A stretch of 64,000 nt of DNA from JBBDWK01 sp040902885. GTDB taxonomy: Bacteria > Acidobacteriota > Terriglobia > Bryobacterales > Bryobacteraceae. The translations under genes were made by a program, and so were the position numbers. Below are positions 43,073 to 52,126 of this stretch, piece by piece (position 1 is the first letter of the stretch; each line of letters starts with the position of its first letter). A model generated the notes under the pieces. The model was not told the origin of the DNA. It saw only the letters and a list, made by a program, of their open reading frames with translations, and did not search any database. The stretch lies in assembly GCA_040902885.1 (NCBI GenBank), contig JBBDWK010000099.1:1-64000 (forward strand), given 5' to 3'.

Positions 43073-43558
43073 ATGGAAGTTGAAATGAAAATTCGGGGAT
43101 TGATGATGGATCCGGTCACCAACATGCCGATAGTGATCCTCAAGGATATCGGCGGCAGCAGCGTGCTTCCCATCTGGGTCGGTATTTATGAAGCCAATGC
43201 CATTGCTCTCGAGATCGAGAAGGTCTCCACGCAGCGGCCGATGACTCACGACCTCATCAAGAGCCTCCTGTTGGGTTTGAATACGGGCATCCGGAAAGTG
43301 GTCGTAAACGAGCTCAAGGAAGACACCTTCTACGCACTGATCTGGCTCGAGCGCGACGGCGAGCTGATCAGCGTGGATTCGCGCCCCAGCGACGCTCTGG
43401 CCCTTGCCCTCCGGCTGGATTGTCCCATCTTCGTCGAAGATGCCGTCCTCAAATCTTCCAAGGCGACCAACGCCGTATCCGAAAAGGTCAGCAACGAAGA
43501 ACTTCGCCGCTGGCTCGAGAACCTGGGCGACGAGGATCTCGGCCGCTACAAGATGTAG
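43073..43558 (+). CDS. bifunctional nuclease family protein (DUF151)
   Basis: 161 residues. 'MKIRGLMMDPVTNMPIVILKDIGGSSVLPIWVG' is the hallmark of the BFN/DUF151 family, followed by 'EANAIALEIEKV', 'PMTHDLIKSLL' and 'DSRPSDALALALRLDCPIFV'. Members show nuclease activity in plants and are of unclear role in bacteria. It is 30 bp after miaB and 6 bp before the next small gene. Confidence 0.9.
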   Translation: MEVEMKIRGLMMDPVTNMPIVILKDIGGSSVLPIWVGIYEANAIALEIEKVSTQRPMTHDLIKSLLLGLNTGIRKVVVNELKEDTFYALIWLERDGELISVDSRPSDALALALRLDCPIFVEDAVLKSSKATNAVSEKVSNEELRRWLENLGDEDLGRYKM

Positions 43559-43564
43559 GCTGCG

Positions 43565-43870
43565 GTGATTGAGCAGCTCGAGCGTCTTTCCGAGGCCGGA
43601 ATTCAGATTCTTCCGGCCAGCGGCCGCGGCACTCATTTCATCCTGGAACGGGGCGGTCTCGTCGCGCTGGTCGAGCGCCGCGGCGACGCTTTCGGCTCCG
43701 TTGGCAGCACCGGAATTCTGACCCCCAACGGAATGGCCGTGCTCGTCTGGCGCGGCGCCGAAGCCTGGTTCGTGGCGCGCGGCTATGAGCGCCTGGCCCG
43801 GCCGGAAGAAGTGACCGCCGTGCGCGATTTCTCCGCCAGCCTCGCCAACGCATTAAAGTTTTCCCATTAA
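43565..43870 (+). CDS. small conserved protein of unknown function
   Basis: 101 residues from a GTG 6 bp after the DUF151 stop. Strand-rich, with 'GIQILPASGRGTHFILERGGLVALVERR', 'GSVGSTGILTPNGMAVLVWRG' and 'RGYERLARPEEV'. No known family recognised, no signal peptide, no membrane segment. The close spacing suggests it is co-transcribed with miaB and the DUF151 gene. Confidence 0.6.
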   Translation: MIEQLERLSEAGIQILPASGRGTHFILERGGLVALVERRGDAFGSVGSTGILTPNGMAVLVWRGAEAWFVARGYERLARPEEVTAVRDFSASLANALKFSH

Positions 43871-43947
43871 TCTTCCGATTCATCCTCACAGGGAAGTGGA
43901 CTGCCCCCGGTCCGGCCTTCTCGCCAAGGTGAAGGAGATTGAACACA

Positions 43948-46900
43948 TTGCGCATTTTCATGCTGGCAGTTCTCGCGATTTTTGGAAGTATCCCGGGCTT
44001 CGCCCAGCTCACACGGGGCTTCATTTCCGGCGTCGTTCACGATGCGACCGACGCGGTTGTCGACGGCGTTCGCGTGATGGCGACGAACAACTCGACGAAT
44101 ATCCAATTCCAGACCTTCACCAACGGAGCGGGCGTCTATCGTCTGGTGGCGCTCGAGCCCGGCGTGTATACGCTGGAGTTCCAAAGGACGGGCTTTGAAA
44201 GCGTCCGGGTGGAGAACATTCAGGTCTCGACCACGCAGGAGGTTGTTGTCAACCGGACCCTCGCCGTCGCGGCGACCGTCACCACGATCGAAGTCGCGGC
44301 GCCTCCGGGCGTGACGCTGGCCAAGTCCACTCCCACTCTGGACACCAAGCTCGACCGCGGCTTTGTGGCCAACGTCGCGCTTACCGCCGTTCAGCGCGAC
44401 GTCACGCGCCTGGCGCTTCTCGCGCCGACCGTCGCCCGCGGTCCGGCCGGCTCCGAATTTTCGGCCAACGGGCAAAGATCGCGGAACCATAACTTCACCA
44501 TCGACGGCGTCGATAACAACGATCTCACCGTCACACTTCCCAACAACCGCCTGATCCCCGAGGCGGTGGCCGAGTTCCACGTGCAGACCGCCGCCTACTC
44601 CGCCGAGTTCGGCCGCAACTCGGGCGCTCAGGTCTCCGTCATCACGCGGAGCGGAGGCAACGATCTGCACGGCGAGGCCTTCGATTACTACAACGCGAAC
44701 TGGATGGAGCCGGTCAGCCTTCTGAACAAGCGCGCGAACATTTCCGAGACTCCGCGTTTCGTTCAGAATCAGGCGGGCGGCGCACTCGGCGGGCCAATCG
44801 AATCCAACCGCACCTTCTTCTTCGGCTTGCTCGAAACCAACCGCCGCCGGGAAGCGCCGGACGCCCGCAACGCCGCGCCCGTCACCATCCCCACGGCCGC
44901 CGGTTATGCCGCCCTTTCCAGCGTGCCGCTCGGCCCCGGCCAGTCCACGCAAAGCCGCCAGGCGGTTCTCGATGCGCTGAAGTTTCTGCCCGGCGTCCAC
45001 TCGGAAATCCCGCGCTTTCTGACGCCCGCAAACGTAAACGTCAACGGCGCGCCGGTCGAAGTCGGCACCGCCCTCATTCCTCTCGCCAACCCGCACGATT
45101 TCTGGTACATCGTCGGCCGCATCGACCACCGTCTCACGGACCGCGACAGCATCAGCTACAGGAATCAGATCGACCAGCAGAATCAGCCCGACTTCGCCAG
45201 TAATCTGGGATTCGGCTCGCGCTTTTCCGCGTCGCAAACCACCTTGGGCCAGAACCACGCGCTCAGCTACACGCGCACCATCAGCCCCCGGTTCATCAAT
45301 GAATTTCGCGCTGCCTATGCCCGCCGCAACCTGGACTTTCCGGAGAACGACACGCAGCCGACTATCGCGATCGGCAATCAGTTCACGATCGGCGGTTTGG
45401 CTACCTACCCGCAGGCGCGCGTCTCCAACACCTTTCAATGGCAGGACGTGGCCACTCTTCTGGTGGGCCGGCACTCGTTCAAGTTCGGCGCCGATATCCG
45501 CCGCAACCGTCTCTTCAACCGGTTCGGATTCAATTCCAAGGGAACATGGAGCTTTGACAGCCTCGCGGATTTTCTGAACAATCGCCCGTTTTCGCTAACC
45601 CAGGCCGTCAACGAAGCCTCGTTCGACGCGCGCCAGACCAATCAGTATTATTTCTTTCAGGACGATTTCAAGATCGCCAGGAACCTGACTCTCAACCTAG
45701 GTTTGCGCTACGAGTACTCGGGCGTGCCCCTCGGATTCTTCGGCGCCGCCAACAGCCAGATCGCGGCTACCGGCGTTCCCGAGCCGGTGCGGCCGGACAA
45801 AAACAATTGGGCGCCGCGCTTCGGCCTGGCCTACTCTCCCGGCGGAAAAGAGGGCTGGAAGAAGATGCTGCTCGGCGACGGCGAGACCGTCTTCCGCGGC
45901 GGTTACGGTATCGGGTATGACGTGCTCTTCTACAACATCCTGGCGGTAAACGGCAATAACTACCCGCGCGTCAACTCCGCTTTGACGCTGCAGCCGGAGA
46001 CGATCGGTCTGTTCCCCACGCTCGCGCCCCGGCAGGCCGCCGTGCCGCCGTTCAACCCGCTGCTGCCGTTCGTGAATTCCCCGACCGATACGCAGAATCC
46101 AACCACTCACTTCTACAGTTTCTCCATCCAGCGCCAGCTCGGCCAGAATTACGTTTTCGAGGCCGGCTATAGCGGATCGCGTTCTTATCACCAGATCCGC
46201 CAAGGCCAGGCGAACCCCGGCATCCTCACGCCGGCCCAGGCCCAAACCGTGTTGCAGACGGGAAGCCCGAATTCAATCCCCGGCATCCAGAACCGCCGGC
46301 TGAATCCCGCGTGGGGCTCGCGCCTGACCATCGAATCGACGGCCATCGGCAATTACAACGCCATGTTCCTGAAGTTCGACAAGCGCATGTCCCGCAATCT
46401 GATGGTGGGCGCGAACTATACGTGGAGCGCGAACATGAGCGATAACGACGAATCGCTCGGCGTTCCGGACATCATCTTCTCGACCGCGCACGTGCCGCAG
46501 GACTACTTCAACTATCGCAACGATTATGGGCGCAGCATCTTCGACCGTCCGCACCGTTTCGTGGTCCATTACACCTGGCAACTTCCGTGGTCTTCGGCGC
46601 CCATGCTCAATGGCGCGGCCATGAAGCACATCTTTCGCGACTGGCAGATTACGGGATTTTCGGATTGGCAGTCCGGCCAGCCCTTCACCATCCGCACGGG
46701 CGTGGATAGCGGTGGAACCGGCACCGGCATCCCATTCCGTCCGGACTACAATCCCGGCGGCGTGTTCCGGAAGGACCCTGTCCACAACAATCTGCGCACG
46801 TTCACGATTCCCGTGGATGGCACGGGCATAGTGACCACGCCGCTCACCGCGGCCGGCGTTCCGCTGGCCAACTCCATGCCGGGCGGAGGAAACCTCGGCA

Positions 46901-47130
46901 AGAACACGTTCCGCGGCCCCGGTTTCACGCAATGGAATTTCAGCCTGATGAAGACCATCAACGCGACCGAGCGCTGGAAGGTTCAACTGCGCAGCGATTT
47001 TGTGAACCTCTTCAACCACCGGAATTTCGGGAACCCGAACGTATTCATGAACAATCCGAGCGCTTTCGGGACCAACACCTCGGACCCGGGAAACCGCTCG
47101 ATACTGTTGAGCTTGAGAATCCGCTTCTGA
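43948..47130 (+). CDS. Oar-like TonB-dependent receptor with carboxypeptidase-regulatory-like domain
   Basis: 1060 residues from TTG 43948, chosen because GAAGGAG lies about 10 bp upstream; a TTG at 43939 is too close to it. Signal peptide 'MRIFMLAVLAIFGSIPGFAQ'. The CarboxypepD_reg-like domain (residues ~20-110) has 'GFISGVVHDATDAVVDGVRV' and 'LEPGVYTLEFQRTGFE'. The plug contains 'FTIDGVDNNDLTVTLPNNRL' and 'GAQVSVITRSGGNDLHGEAF'; the long barrel ends 'ILLSLRIRF' with a C-terminal aromatic. The ligand is unknown. It is convergent with the sugar-phosphate operon, separated by a hairpin terminator. Confidence 0.9.
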   Translation: MRIFMLAVLAIFGSIPGFAQLTRGFISGVVHDATDAVVDGVRVMATNNSTNIQFQTFTNGAGVYRLVALEPGVYTLEFQRTGFESVRVENIQVSTTQEVVVNRTLAVAATVTTIEVAAPPGVTLAKSTPTLDTKLDRGFVANVALTAVQRDVTRLALLAPTVARGPAGSEFSANGQRSRNHNFTIDGVDNNDLTVTLPNNRLIPEAVAEFHVQTAAYSAEFGRNSGAQVSVITRSGGNDLHGEAFDYYNANWMEPVSLLNKRANISETPRFVQNQAGGALGGPIESNRTFFFGLLETNRRREAPDARNAAPVTIPTAAGYAALSSVPLGPGQSTQSRQAVLDALKFLPGVHSEIPRFLTPANVNVNGAPVEVGTALIPLANPHDFWYIVGRIDHRLTDRDSISYRNQIDQQNQPDFASNLGFGSRFSASQTTLGQNHALSYTRTISPRFINEFRAAYARRNLDFPENDTQPTIAIGNQFTIGGLATYPQARVSNTFQWQDVATLLVGRHSFKFGADIRRNRLFNRFGFNSKGTWSFDSLADFLNNRPFSLTQAVNEASFDARQTNQYYFFQDDFKIARNLTLNLGLRYEYSGVPLGFFGAANSQIAATGVPEPVRPDKNNWAPRFGLAYSPGGKEGWKKMLLGDGETVFRGGYGIGYDVLFYNILAVNGNNYPRVNSALTLQPETIGLFPTLAPRQAAVPPFNPLLPFVNSPTDTQNPTTHFYSFSIQRQLGQNYVFEAGYSGSRSYHQIRQGQANPGILTPAQAQTVLQTGSPNSIPGIQNRRLNPAWGSRLTIESTAIGNYNAMFLKFDKRMSRNLMVGANYTWSANMSDNDESLGVPDIIFSTAHVPQDYFNYRNDYGRSIFDRPHRFVVHYTWQLPWSSAPMLNGAAMKHIFRDWQITGFSDWQSGQPFTIRTGVDSGGTGTGIPFRPDYNPGGVFRKDPVHNNLRTFTIPVDGTGIVTTPLTAAGVPLANSMPGGGNLGKNTFRGPGFTQWNFSLMKTINATERWKVQLRSDFVNLFNHRNFGNPNVFMNNPSAFGTNTSDPGNRSILLSLRIRF

Positions 47131-47137
47131 GACATAA

Positions 47138-47160
47138 AGGGACGGGCAGGTCCCGTCCCT
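47138..47160 (+). terminator. bidirectional hairpin terminator
   Basis: Perfect 9-bp stem AGGGACGGG / CCCGTCCCT with a 5-base loop, then ACTTTT. It sits between the convergent TonB receptor and GmhA-like genes, touching the latter's stop codon. Confidence 0.75.
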
Positions 47161-47710
47161 ACTTTTCCATGAAGTGGTAGCCGATCATGTGGCACACAAT
47201 CATGTGCCCGTCTTCGATCCGGCCCATGTGAGGCACGCTCACGCGTATATCCAGATCCGCCAGCGGCGCAAGCTTCCCGCCATCGCGACCAGTCAATGAA
47301 ATTGTTTTACACCCGACAGCCCGCGCATACTCCATCGCGCAAATCACGTTGGGGGAGTTGCCGCTGCCGCTGATGGCCATGAACACGTCGCCGGCCTCGG
47401 CGAAATTCCTGAGCTGTTCCACGAACACGGCGTCGTAGCTCACGTCGTTCGCATATGCCGTGATGGTCGGCATCTGATCCGTCAGCGCGATCAGCCGGAA
47501 GCGCTCTTCGCGCCCGAAGCTCGCGCCCTTCACCATGTCGCAGGCGAAGTGCGATGCGGTGGACGCGCTGCCGCCGTTGCCGCACACAAAAATCTTGCGG
47601 CCCGCCGCGCGAGTTTCCTCGAACAGGCAAATCGCCTGGTCCACTTTCTCCAGATCGATGCTGTCGATCGCTTTGAGCAGCTCGGTCCTGTAATTTGCGG
47701 TGGAAGTCAT
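47159..47710 (-). CDS. gmhA: phosphoheptose isomerase-like SIS-domain protein
   Basis: 183 residues. SIS (sugar isomerase) fold: 'KIFVCGNGGSASTASHFACDMVKGA' is the GmhA signature with the phosphate-binding serines, then 'VFVEQLRNFAEAGDVFMAISGSGNSPNVICAMEYA' and 'HMGRIEDGHMIVCHMIGYHFME' with the late catalytic His. GmhA turns sedoheptulose-7-phosphate into D-glycero-D-manno-heptose-7-phosphate. It is the last gene of a five-gene run with 4-bp overlaps. Confidence 0.88.
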   Translation of the reverse strand: MTSTANYRTELLKAIDSIDLEKVDQAICLFEETRAAGRKIFVCGNGGSASTASHFACDMVKGASFGREERFRLIALTDQMPTITAYANDVSYDAVFVEQLRNFAEAGDVFMAISGSGNSPNVICAMEYARAVGCKTISLTGRDGGKLAPLADLDIRVSVPHMGRIEDGHMIVCHMIGYHFMEK

Positions 47711-48564
47711 AATTTCGTTAGCGCCATGGCGCCGTACAGCACGCTGTCATCGCCGAGCGCGGCGGGAACCACGTCGATGCGCGCCCGCGACCAGCCCGTA
47801 ATCTGGCGGCCCAACTCCTCGCGCAGCGGGCCGAACAGCGCTTCTCCCGCCTTCGAGATCCCGCCGCCGATCACGATGCGCTCCGGATTTAATAACATGA
47901 TACAAGCCTTCAGCCCCAGCGCGAGATCCACCACGTAGCGCCGCACGAATCCGGCGTCCGTCATGAGCTCCCGCGCGGAGCGTCCATGGTCCCGCGCCAG
48001 CCAGAGTCCGCAGCACATGCGCTCGAAGCAGCCGCGCGCGCCGCACAGGCACTCCGGCCCGTCGGGACGGATCGTAAGATGGCCGATTTCTCCCGCGTAA
48101 GAGTCCGCGCCGCGCCAGATCCTTCCGGCCGAGAAGATGCCGCCGCCGATGCCGGTGGAGAGCGTCATGTAGAACACCGGAGAGCGGCCTTTGCCCGCAC
48201 CGTAGAGCGCTTCGCCCAGCGCGCCTGCGTTGGCGTCGTTATCCATCACCGATGGAATGCCCAGCTTGTCTCGAATATATTCGGGCAGGTCGAAATCCTG
48301 CCAGCCTCCCACGTGCGTGGAGAGCGCCACGCGCTGCTTCGGAAAATCCACCGGCCCGCCAAAACCGATGCCGCAAGATTTGAGGCCGAAGCTTTCCTGC
48401 CACTCGCGCCCGATGGAAACGATGCGCTCGAGCATCCATGCGCGTCCACCCTCCCGGTCCGTGGCCTGCGATTCGCGCCGCAGAAGCTCTTCGCCCTCGA
48501 ACACGGCCATCGAGAATTTGGTTCCGCCGATGTCGATTGCGAGGACCGAATTACCCCGCGGCAA
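47707..48564 (-). CDS. ROK-family sugar kinase
   Basis: 285 residues. ROK kinase with the N-terminal ATP loop 'VLAIDIGGTKFSMAVF', the catalytic-Asp segment 'VMDNDANAGALGEAL', 'STGIGGGIFSAG' and the zinc-binding motif 'GEIGHLTI' plus 'CLCGARGC'. The C-terminal 'NPERIVIGGGIS' completes the fold. It probably phosphorylates a hexose, N-acetylhexosamine or heptose. Its ATGA overlap with gmhA, and a 14-bp overlap with the PfkB gene, show tight coupling. Two different kinases in one operon is unusual. Confidence 0.87.
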   Translation of the reverse strand: MPRGNSVLAIDIGGTKFSMAVFEGEELLRRESQATDREGGRAWMLERIVSIGREWQESFGLKSCGIGFGGPVDFPKQRVALSTHVGGWQDFDLPEYIRDKLGIPSVMDNDANAGALGEALYGAGKGRSPVFYMTLSTGIGGGIFSAGRIWRGADSYAGEIGHLTIRPDGPECLCGARGCFERMCCGLWLARDHGRSARELMTDAGFVRRYVVDLALGLKACIMLLNPERIVIGGGISKAGEALFGPLREELGRQITGWSRARIDVVPAALGDDSVLYGAMALTKL

Positions 48565-49525
48565 GCAGCTCCTCCGGCGAGGCCGTACCCGTGCCCTTCT
48601 TCATAATGGTGACGCCGGCCACAAGGTTGCCAAAGCGTGCCGCTTCGTCCGGCGACCCCGTGACCGCCAGCGCCATCGCGGCGCCGGCCGAAAAGCTGTC
48701 GCCCGCGCCGCAGATATCCACCGGGTTTCCGGCCGCGCGCGTCTCCACCCAGCGCTCGCCGGCATCGTCCACCAGCAACACGCCGCGCGGCCCGTGCGTC
48801 ACCAGCAGCAGCCGCGAGTCCAGGCACTTGCGCAACGCGACGTAATCGATGCGTCCGAACAGCTTCTGGCAGGCCGTCTCCGCCTCCTGCTGGTTGGGCT
48901 TCACGATCACGCGCCGGAACTGCTCGATGCGATTGCGCGAATCGGCGAAGAAGACTTTGTCCGCATAGGCGAACGCGAGATCGGTGAGCAGCTCGCGCAC
49001 GGCCGGCGTGATCGCGCCGCCCGCGCCGGTCTCCGCCTGATCGGCGATGAGGATTACGTCGAAGTCGTCCACGGCGCTCTGTATGGAGTCGAGCAGCGGA
49101 CGCTCCACGGAAGGCTCCAGAGGCCGCGCGTTCACGATGTCCAGGCGCGGCAGGTCTTCGACTCCCGTCCGCGCGTTAATCAGCTTGGTGTATGTGAAGG
49201 TCTGAAGTCCCGGCACACCCAGCAAACGGCCCGATCCGATGCCGCGTGCGTCGAGAGCGGCGCACAGATCCACGCCGAAGCCGTCTCCGCCCATCACGCC
49301 GAGCACTTCCACGCGCCCCACGCCCAGCGCCGCCAGATTGCTCGCCACAGTGCCGCCCGCGCCCGGCGTGACTTCGGTGCTCGTTACCGCGACGCGCGGC
49401 AGCCCCGTTTCGCGGGAGGGCTCGGCCAGCGCCGGATCGTAGGTACACCAGCGGTCCAGGCAAATGTCGCCAATTACCAACGCGCTCATCTTGGGAAAGG
49501 CAGCCAGAATTCGATCGAGCGTCAT
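48551..49525 (-). CDS. PfkB/RfaE-like carbohydrate kinase (heptose-7-phosphate kinase type)
   Basis: 324 residues. It resembles the kinase domain of HldE/RfaE: 'ALVIGDICLDRWCTYDP', 'TPGAGGTVASNLAALGVGRVEVLGVMG', 'VIVKPNQQEAETA', 'LLLVTHGPRGVLLV' and the PfkB signature 'DICGAGDSFSAGAAMAL'. The nucleotidyltransferase domain of bifunctional HldE is absent, and no separate one is in the operon. In heptose pathways this domain makes heptose-1,7-bisphosphate. It overlaps both neighbours by a few bases. Confidence 0.85.
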   Translation of the reverse strand: MTLDRILAAFPKMSALVIGDICLDRWCTYDPALAEPSRETGLPRVAVTSTEVTPGAGGTVASNLAALGVGRVEVLGVMGGDGFGVDLCAALDARGIGSGRLLGVPGLQTFTYTKLINARTGVEDLPRLDIVNARPLEPSVERPLLDSIQSAVDDFDVILIADQAETGAGGAITPAVRELLTDLAFAYADKVFFADSRNRIEQFRRVIVKPNQQEAETACQKLFGRIDYVALRKCLDSRLLLVTHGPRGVLLVDDAGERWVETRAAGNPVDICGAGDSFSAGAAMALAVTGSPDEAARFGNLVAGVTIMKKGTGTASPEELLAAG

Positions 49526-50490
49526 GCGGTTTCCAGCAATGCGCGACGCAAAGCGGGCAGCGTGGCGCGATGATCGCCGCGGAAATAGTAGCTTTCGCCG
49601 CCATCGGCCACCGTTCGCACCAGGATTGTCTTATGCGGCCGGAAATAGTAACCGGGATCGGATTTCGGGAGCTCGCGGCGGAAATCGCCTTCGATTGGCA
49701 CGATGTCGAAAACCGCCGTGGAGAAGTTGCGAATCTCCCGGCCCTCCTGTCCCGCCACGTTCCGCGCCATGGCCAGCGCCTTCAGGTACACTTCGGGAGC
49801 CATGATGGCCGACCCGAAGGAGAGCAGCACGCCACCCTCCAGACGCTCCACGCGCCTCGCGAAGACGAGAAAGTCGCGGTAACTCGCGGCGCCCGCCGCC
49901 GCGGCATCGCAGTTGGGGTGCTCATATAAAATGTCGTAGCCGATGCCCACGTGTACGGTCACCGGCACGTTCAGCCGCCACGCGGCCGCAAGCACGCTCA
50001 GCTCCTTGTGCGGATAGCAGCTTTCCGCGATCCGGCGCCCCACGTTTTCGCCCAGCCCCAGCTCCAGCGCGGCGGCTTCCGCGATCCAGTCGTTCAATTC
50101 GCCGGTCTCCCGCCACAGGCCGAACTCGCCGGTGCGGATATAGCGCGCTACGCTCTCCGTGGTGCCGCCGATGCGCGCCAGCTCGTAATCGTGTATGGCG
50201 CCCGCGCCGTTCATGGCGATCAGATCGATGAAGCCGCGCTCCATCAGATCGACGATATGCAGATTCACACCCGCGCGCAGCAGATGCCCGCCCATCATCA
50301 GAATGCGCGAAGCGCCCGTGTCGCGCGCGCGCCGCAGCTTCGCCGCCAGCACGGGCAGATCCGCGTGCGCGAACTCCGGCGTGGGTTCGCCGAGCGCCAG
50401 CCAGCGCTCGCGTGTCAGGTCGTTCACACGAGCCGCGAGCGGCTGCACGATCAACCGGGAGCGGTCGAAGATTTCGTACTTGCCGCTCAT
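49522..50490 (-). CDS. deoxyhypusine-synthase-like protein of the sugar-phosphate operon
   Basis: 322 residues from ATG 50490, which overlaps the HAD gene's stop (ATGA). The longer upstream frame is not protein-like. A Rossmann-like pattern suggests relation to deoxyhypusine/homospermidine synthases: 'RILMMGGHLLRAGVNLHIVDL', 'FIDLIAMNGAGAIHDYELARIG', then 'TGEFGLWRETGELN', which align in order with the DHS segments 'SSGVRE..', 'VTTAGGIEED' and 'LRENGINRIGN'. No lysine loop typical of DHS is evident, and its place in a heptose-type operon suggests another reaction on an NAD-bound substrate. The assignment is tentative. Confidence 0.55.
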   Translation of the reverse strand: MSGKYEIFDRSRLIVQPLAARVNDLTRERWLALGEPTPEFAHADLPVLAAKLRRARDTGASRILMMGGHLLRAGVNLHIVDLMERGFIDLIAMNGAGAIHDYELARIGGTTESVARYIRTGEFGLWRETGELNDWIAEAAALELGLGENVGRRIAESCYPHKELSVLAAAWRLNVPVTVHVGIGYDILYEHPNCDAAAAGAASYRDFLVFARRVERLEGGVLLSFGSAIMAPEVYLKALAMARNVAGQEGREIRNFSTAVFDIVPIEGDFRRELPKSDPGYYFRPHKTILVRTVADGGESYYFRGDHRATLPALRRALLETA

Positions 50491-51293
50491 GAGGGGAACA
50501 ACGCCCCGAGCAGCTCGCCGCGGCAGAGGAAGTTCGGAACGATGAAGTCCGCGCCCACGCCGGCCAGCCGCTGCCGCTTCCATTGGTCCACGCTCTGGCA
50601 CTCCGGTTCGTCGGTGGCCACGCCCACGGCCACGCCGCCCACTTCCTTTATATTCTGGATCTCCACGTAGCCGTCGCCGAAACCCAGAAACTCCTCGCCG
50701 CGGCACTCCGCGGAAGCGATGACCTGGTGGATAAGAATTTTTTTCGAAAAACTCTTGTAGTCGTCGAGAGCGCCGTGGATACCGCCGTCGAAGTACCGGT
50801 CCACCGCCAGCAGCCGCGCTTCCTCGCGCATGTAATCGTGATCGGTGCCGCTGGCGAGATAGAGCTTCAACCCGCGCTCCCGCAGCGATTCGAGCAGCTC
50901 GCGCGCGCCCGGCACCAGGTACTTCTCGGGCGGCGCCTGTGCCGTGGAAAGCTCCTCCAGGCGAAAGCGGATCTTCTCGTGCAGCCGGTCGAGATAGATC
51001 TTCTTGTACTCCAGCGGATGGAGCGGCACGCCGCCGCGCGCCTTCACTTGCGCGGCCAGCTCGATCATCTGATAAATCGTCTGCTTGCCCGTCAGGCGGG
51101 CGACGAACTCTTCGACCAGGGCGCGCAGATCCTCCTCCCGCTCTCCGGTATTGAGGTCCACAAGCGTCTCCAGCATGAGCGGAATCATGACATCCATCCA
51201 GCCGGAGCGTATGAGGGAGATCGTGCCGTCGAAATCAAAAAGAACCACCCGGGCATGAAGTGCGGAGGCGCCCGGACGAAGCTGCTCGATCAT
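50487..51293 (-). CDS. HAD-superfamily phosphatase
   Basis: 268 residues from ATG 51293. HAD motifs: DFDGT in 'VVLFDFDGTISLIRSGW' (motif I), 'LYLASGTDHDYM' (motif II), a lysine in 'YKSFSKKILIHQV' (motif III) and 'FLGFGDGYVEIQNI' (motif IV), with a helical cap between motifs I and II. It is the first gene of the five-gene operon, so it is likely the phosphatase for the heptose or other sugar phosphate made by its neighbours, in place of GmhB. Divergent from parA with a 44-bp gap. Confidence 0.85.
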   Translation of the reverse strand: MIEQLRPGASALHARVVLFDFDGTISLIRSGWMDVMIPLMLETLVDLNTGEREEDLRALVEEFVARLTGKQTIYQMIELAAQVKARGGVPLHPLEYKKIYLDRLHEKIRFRLEELSTAQAPPEKYLVPGARELLESLRERGLKLYLASGTDHDYMREEARLLAVDRYFDGGIHGALDDYKSFSKKILIHQVIASAECRGEEFLGFGDGYVEIQNIKEVGGVAVGVATDEPECQSVDQWKRQRLAGVGADFIVPNFLCRGELLGALFPS

Positions 51294-51337
51294 TGTGATT
51301 ATTGTGACATAATGAGGTCCGTAGACCGTACGCGCCA

Positions 51338-52126
51338 ATGCGCAGGATTGCCGTTGCCAACATGAAGGGCGGGGTGGGGAAGACCACCACGGCCATCCAC
51401 CTGGCTGCAGGTTTGGCGGCGAGGGGCCGCAAGGTCCTGCTCGTCGATATGGACCCGCAGGGCAATGTCGCGCACGCGTTGCGTCTTCGTCCCACGCACT
51501 CTCTTGAGGACCTGATGCTCGGCGCGGCCTCGGCCGGGGACGTGGTTCTTCGCGGCGTTCGCGAGAGGCTGGACGTGATCGCATCCACTCCGGCCGCCTT
51601 CGCGCTCGAGCAGCGCCTGGCGGGGGAGGCGCAGCGCGAGACCATTCTTTCCCGGCGGCTCCGCGATCTCAACGGCTATGACGTGACGGTGATCGACAGC
51701 TCGCCCGCCATGAACCTGCTCACCTATAACGCATTGCTGTTTTCCGATCAGGTGATCGTGCCCGTGGCCATGGATGTGATGGCGCTCATCGGCGCGCGGC
51801 AGACGCTGAACGGGATTGAGGAAGTGAGAAGACTGTGGCCGGAACGCCGGATCGAGCTGCTGGCCGTTTTGCCGACCTTCACCACCACGGCCAATAACGC
51901 CACCAGGGCCGCTTTCGACGCCCTGGAGCGCGACCGGGAGATGAACTCCTCGTTGTTCCGCCCGGGCATCCGGCAGTCCATCGACCTGAATTACTCGACC
52001 GCGCAGCGCAAGACGATCTGGGAATACGCTCCCCGGAGCCGGGCGGCCGAAGACTACTCGCGCTTCGTGGATTTTGTAGAGGAGAAGGAGCAGCATGGCC
52101 TCAAGGAAAAAGAAGCCGTCGTTTGA
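51338..52126 (+). CDS. ParA-family ATPase
   Basis: 262 residues. Deviant Walker A 'NMKGGVGKTTTAIHLAAGLA', Walker A' 'VLLVDMDPQGNVAHAL', Walker B 'VTVIDSSPAMNLLTYNAL' and a C-terminal helical tail. ParA ATPases position DNA or cell components. There is no parB and no parS-like repeat beside it; instead a small membrane-anchored protein overlaps its end. This suggests it positions a protein or membrane cluster rather than the chromosome, but a small-replicon origin cannot be excluded. Divergent from the HAD operon. Confidence 0.88.
   Translation: MRRIAVANMKGGVGKTTTAIHLAAGLAARGRKVLLVDMDPQGNVAHALRLRPTHSLEDLMLGAASAGDVVLRGVRERLDVIASTPAAFALEQRLAGEAQRETILSRRLRDLNGYDVTVIDSSPAMNLLTYNALLFSDQVIVPVAMDVMALIGARQTLNGIEEVRRLWPERRIELLAVLPTFTTTANNATRAAFDALERDREMNSSLFRPGIRQSIDLNYSTAQRKTIWEYAPRSRAAEDYSRFVDFVEEKEQHGLKEKEAVV

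Noticed and set aside
43867..45474. 535-codon minus-strand frame
   Set aside because: Antisense to the third TonB receptor, which has clear domains.
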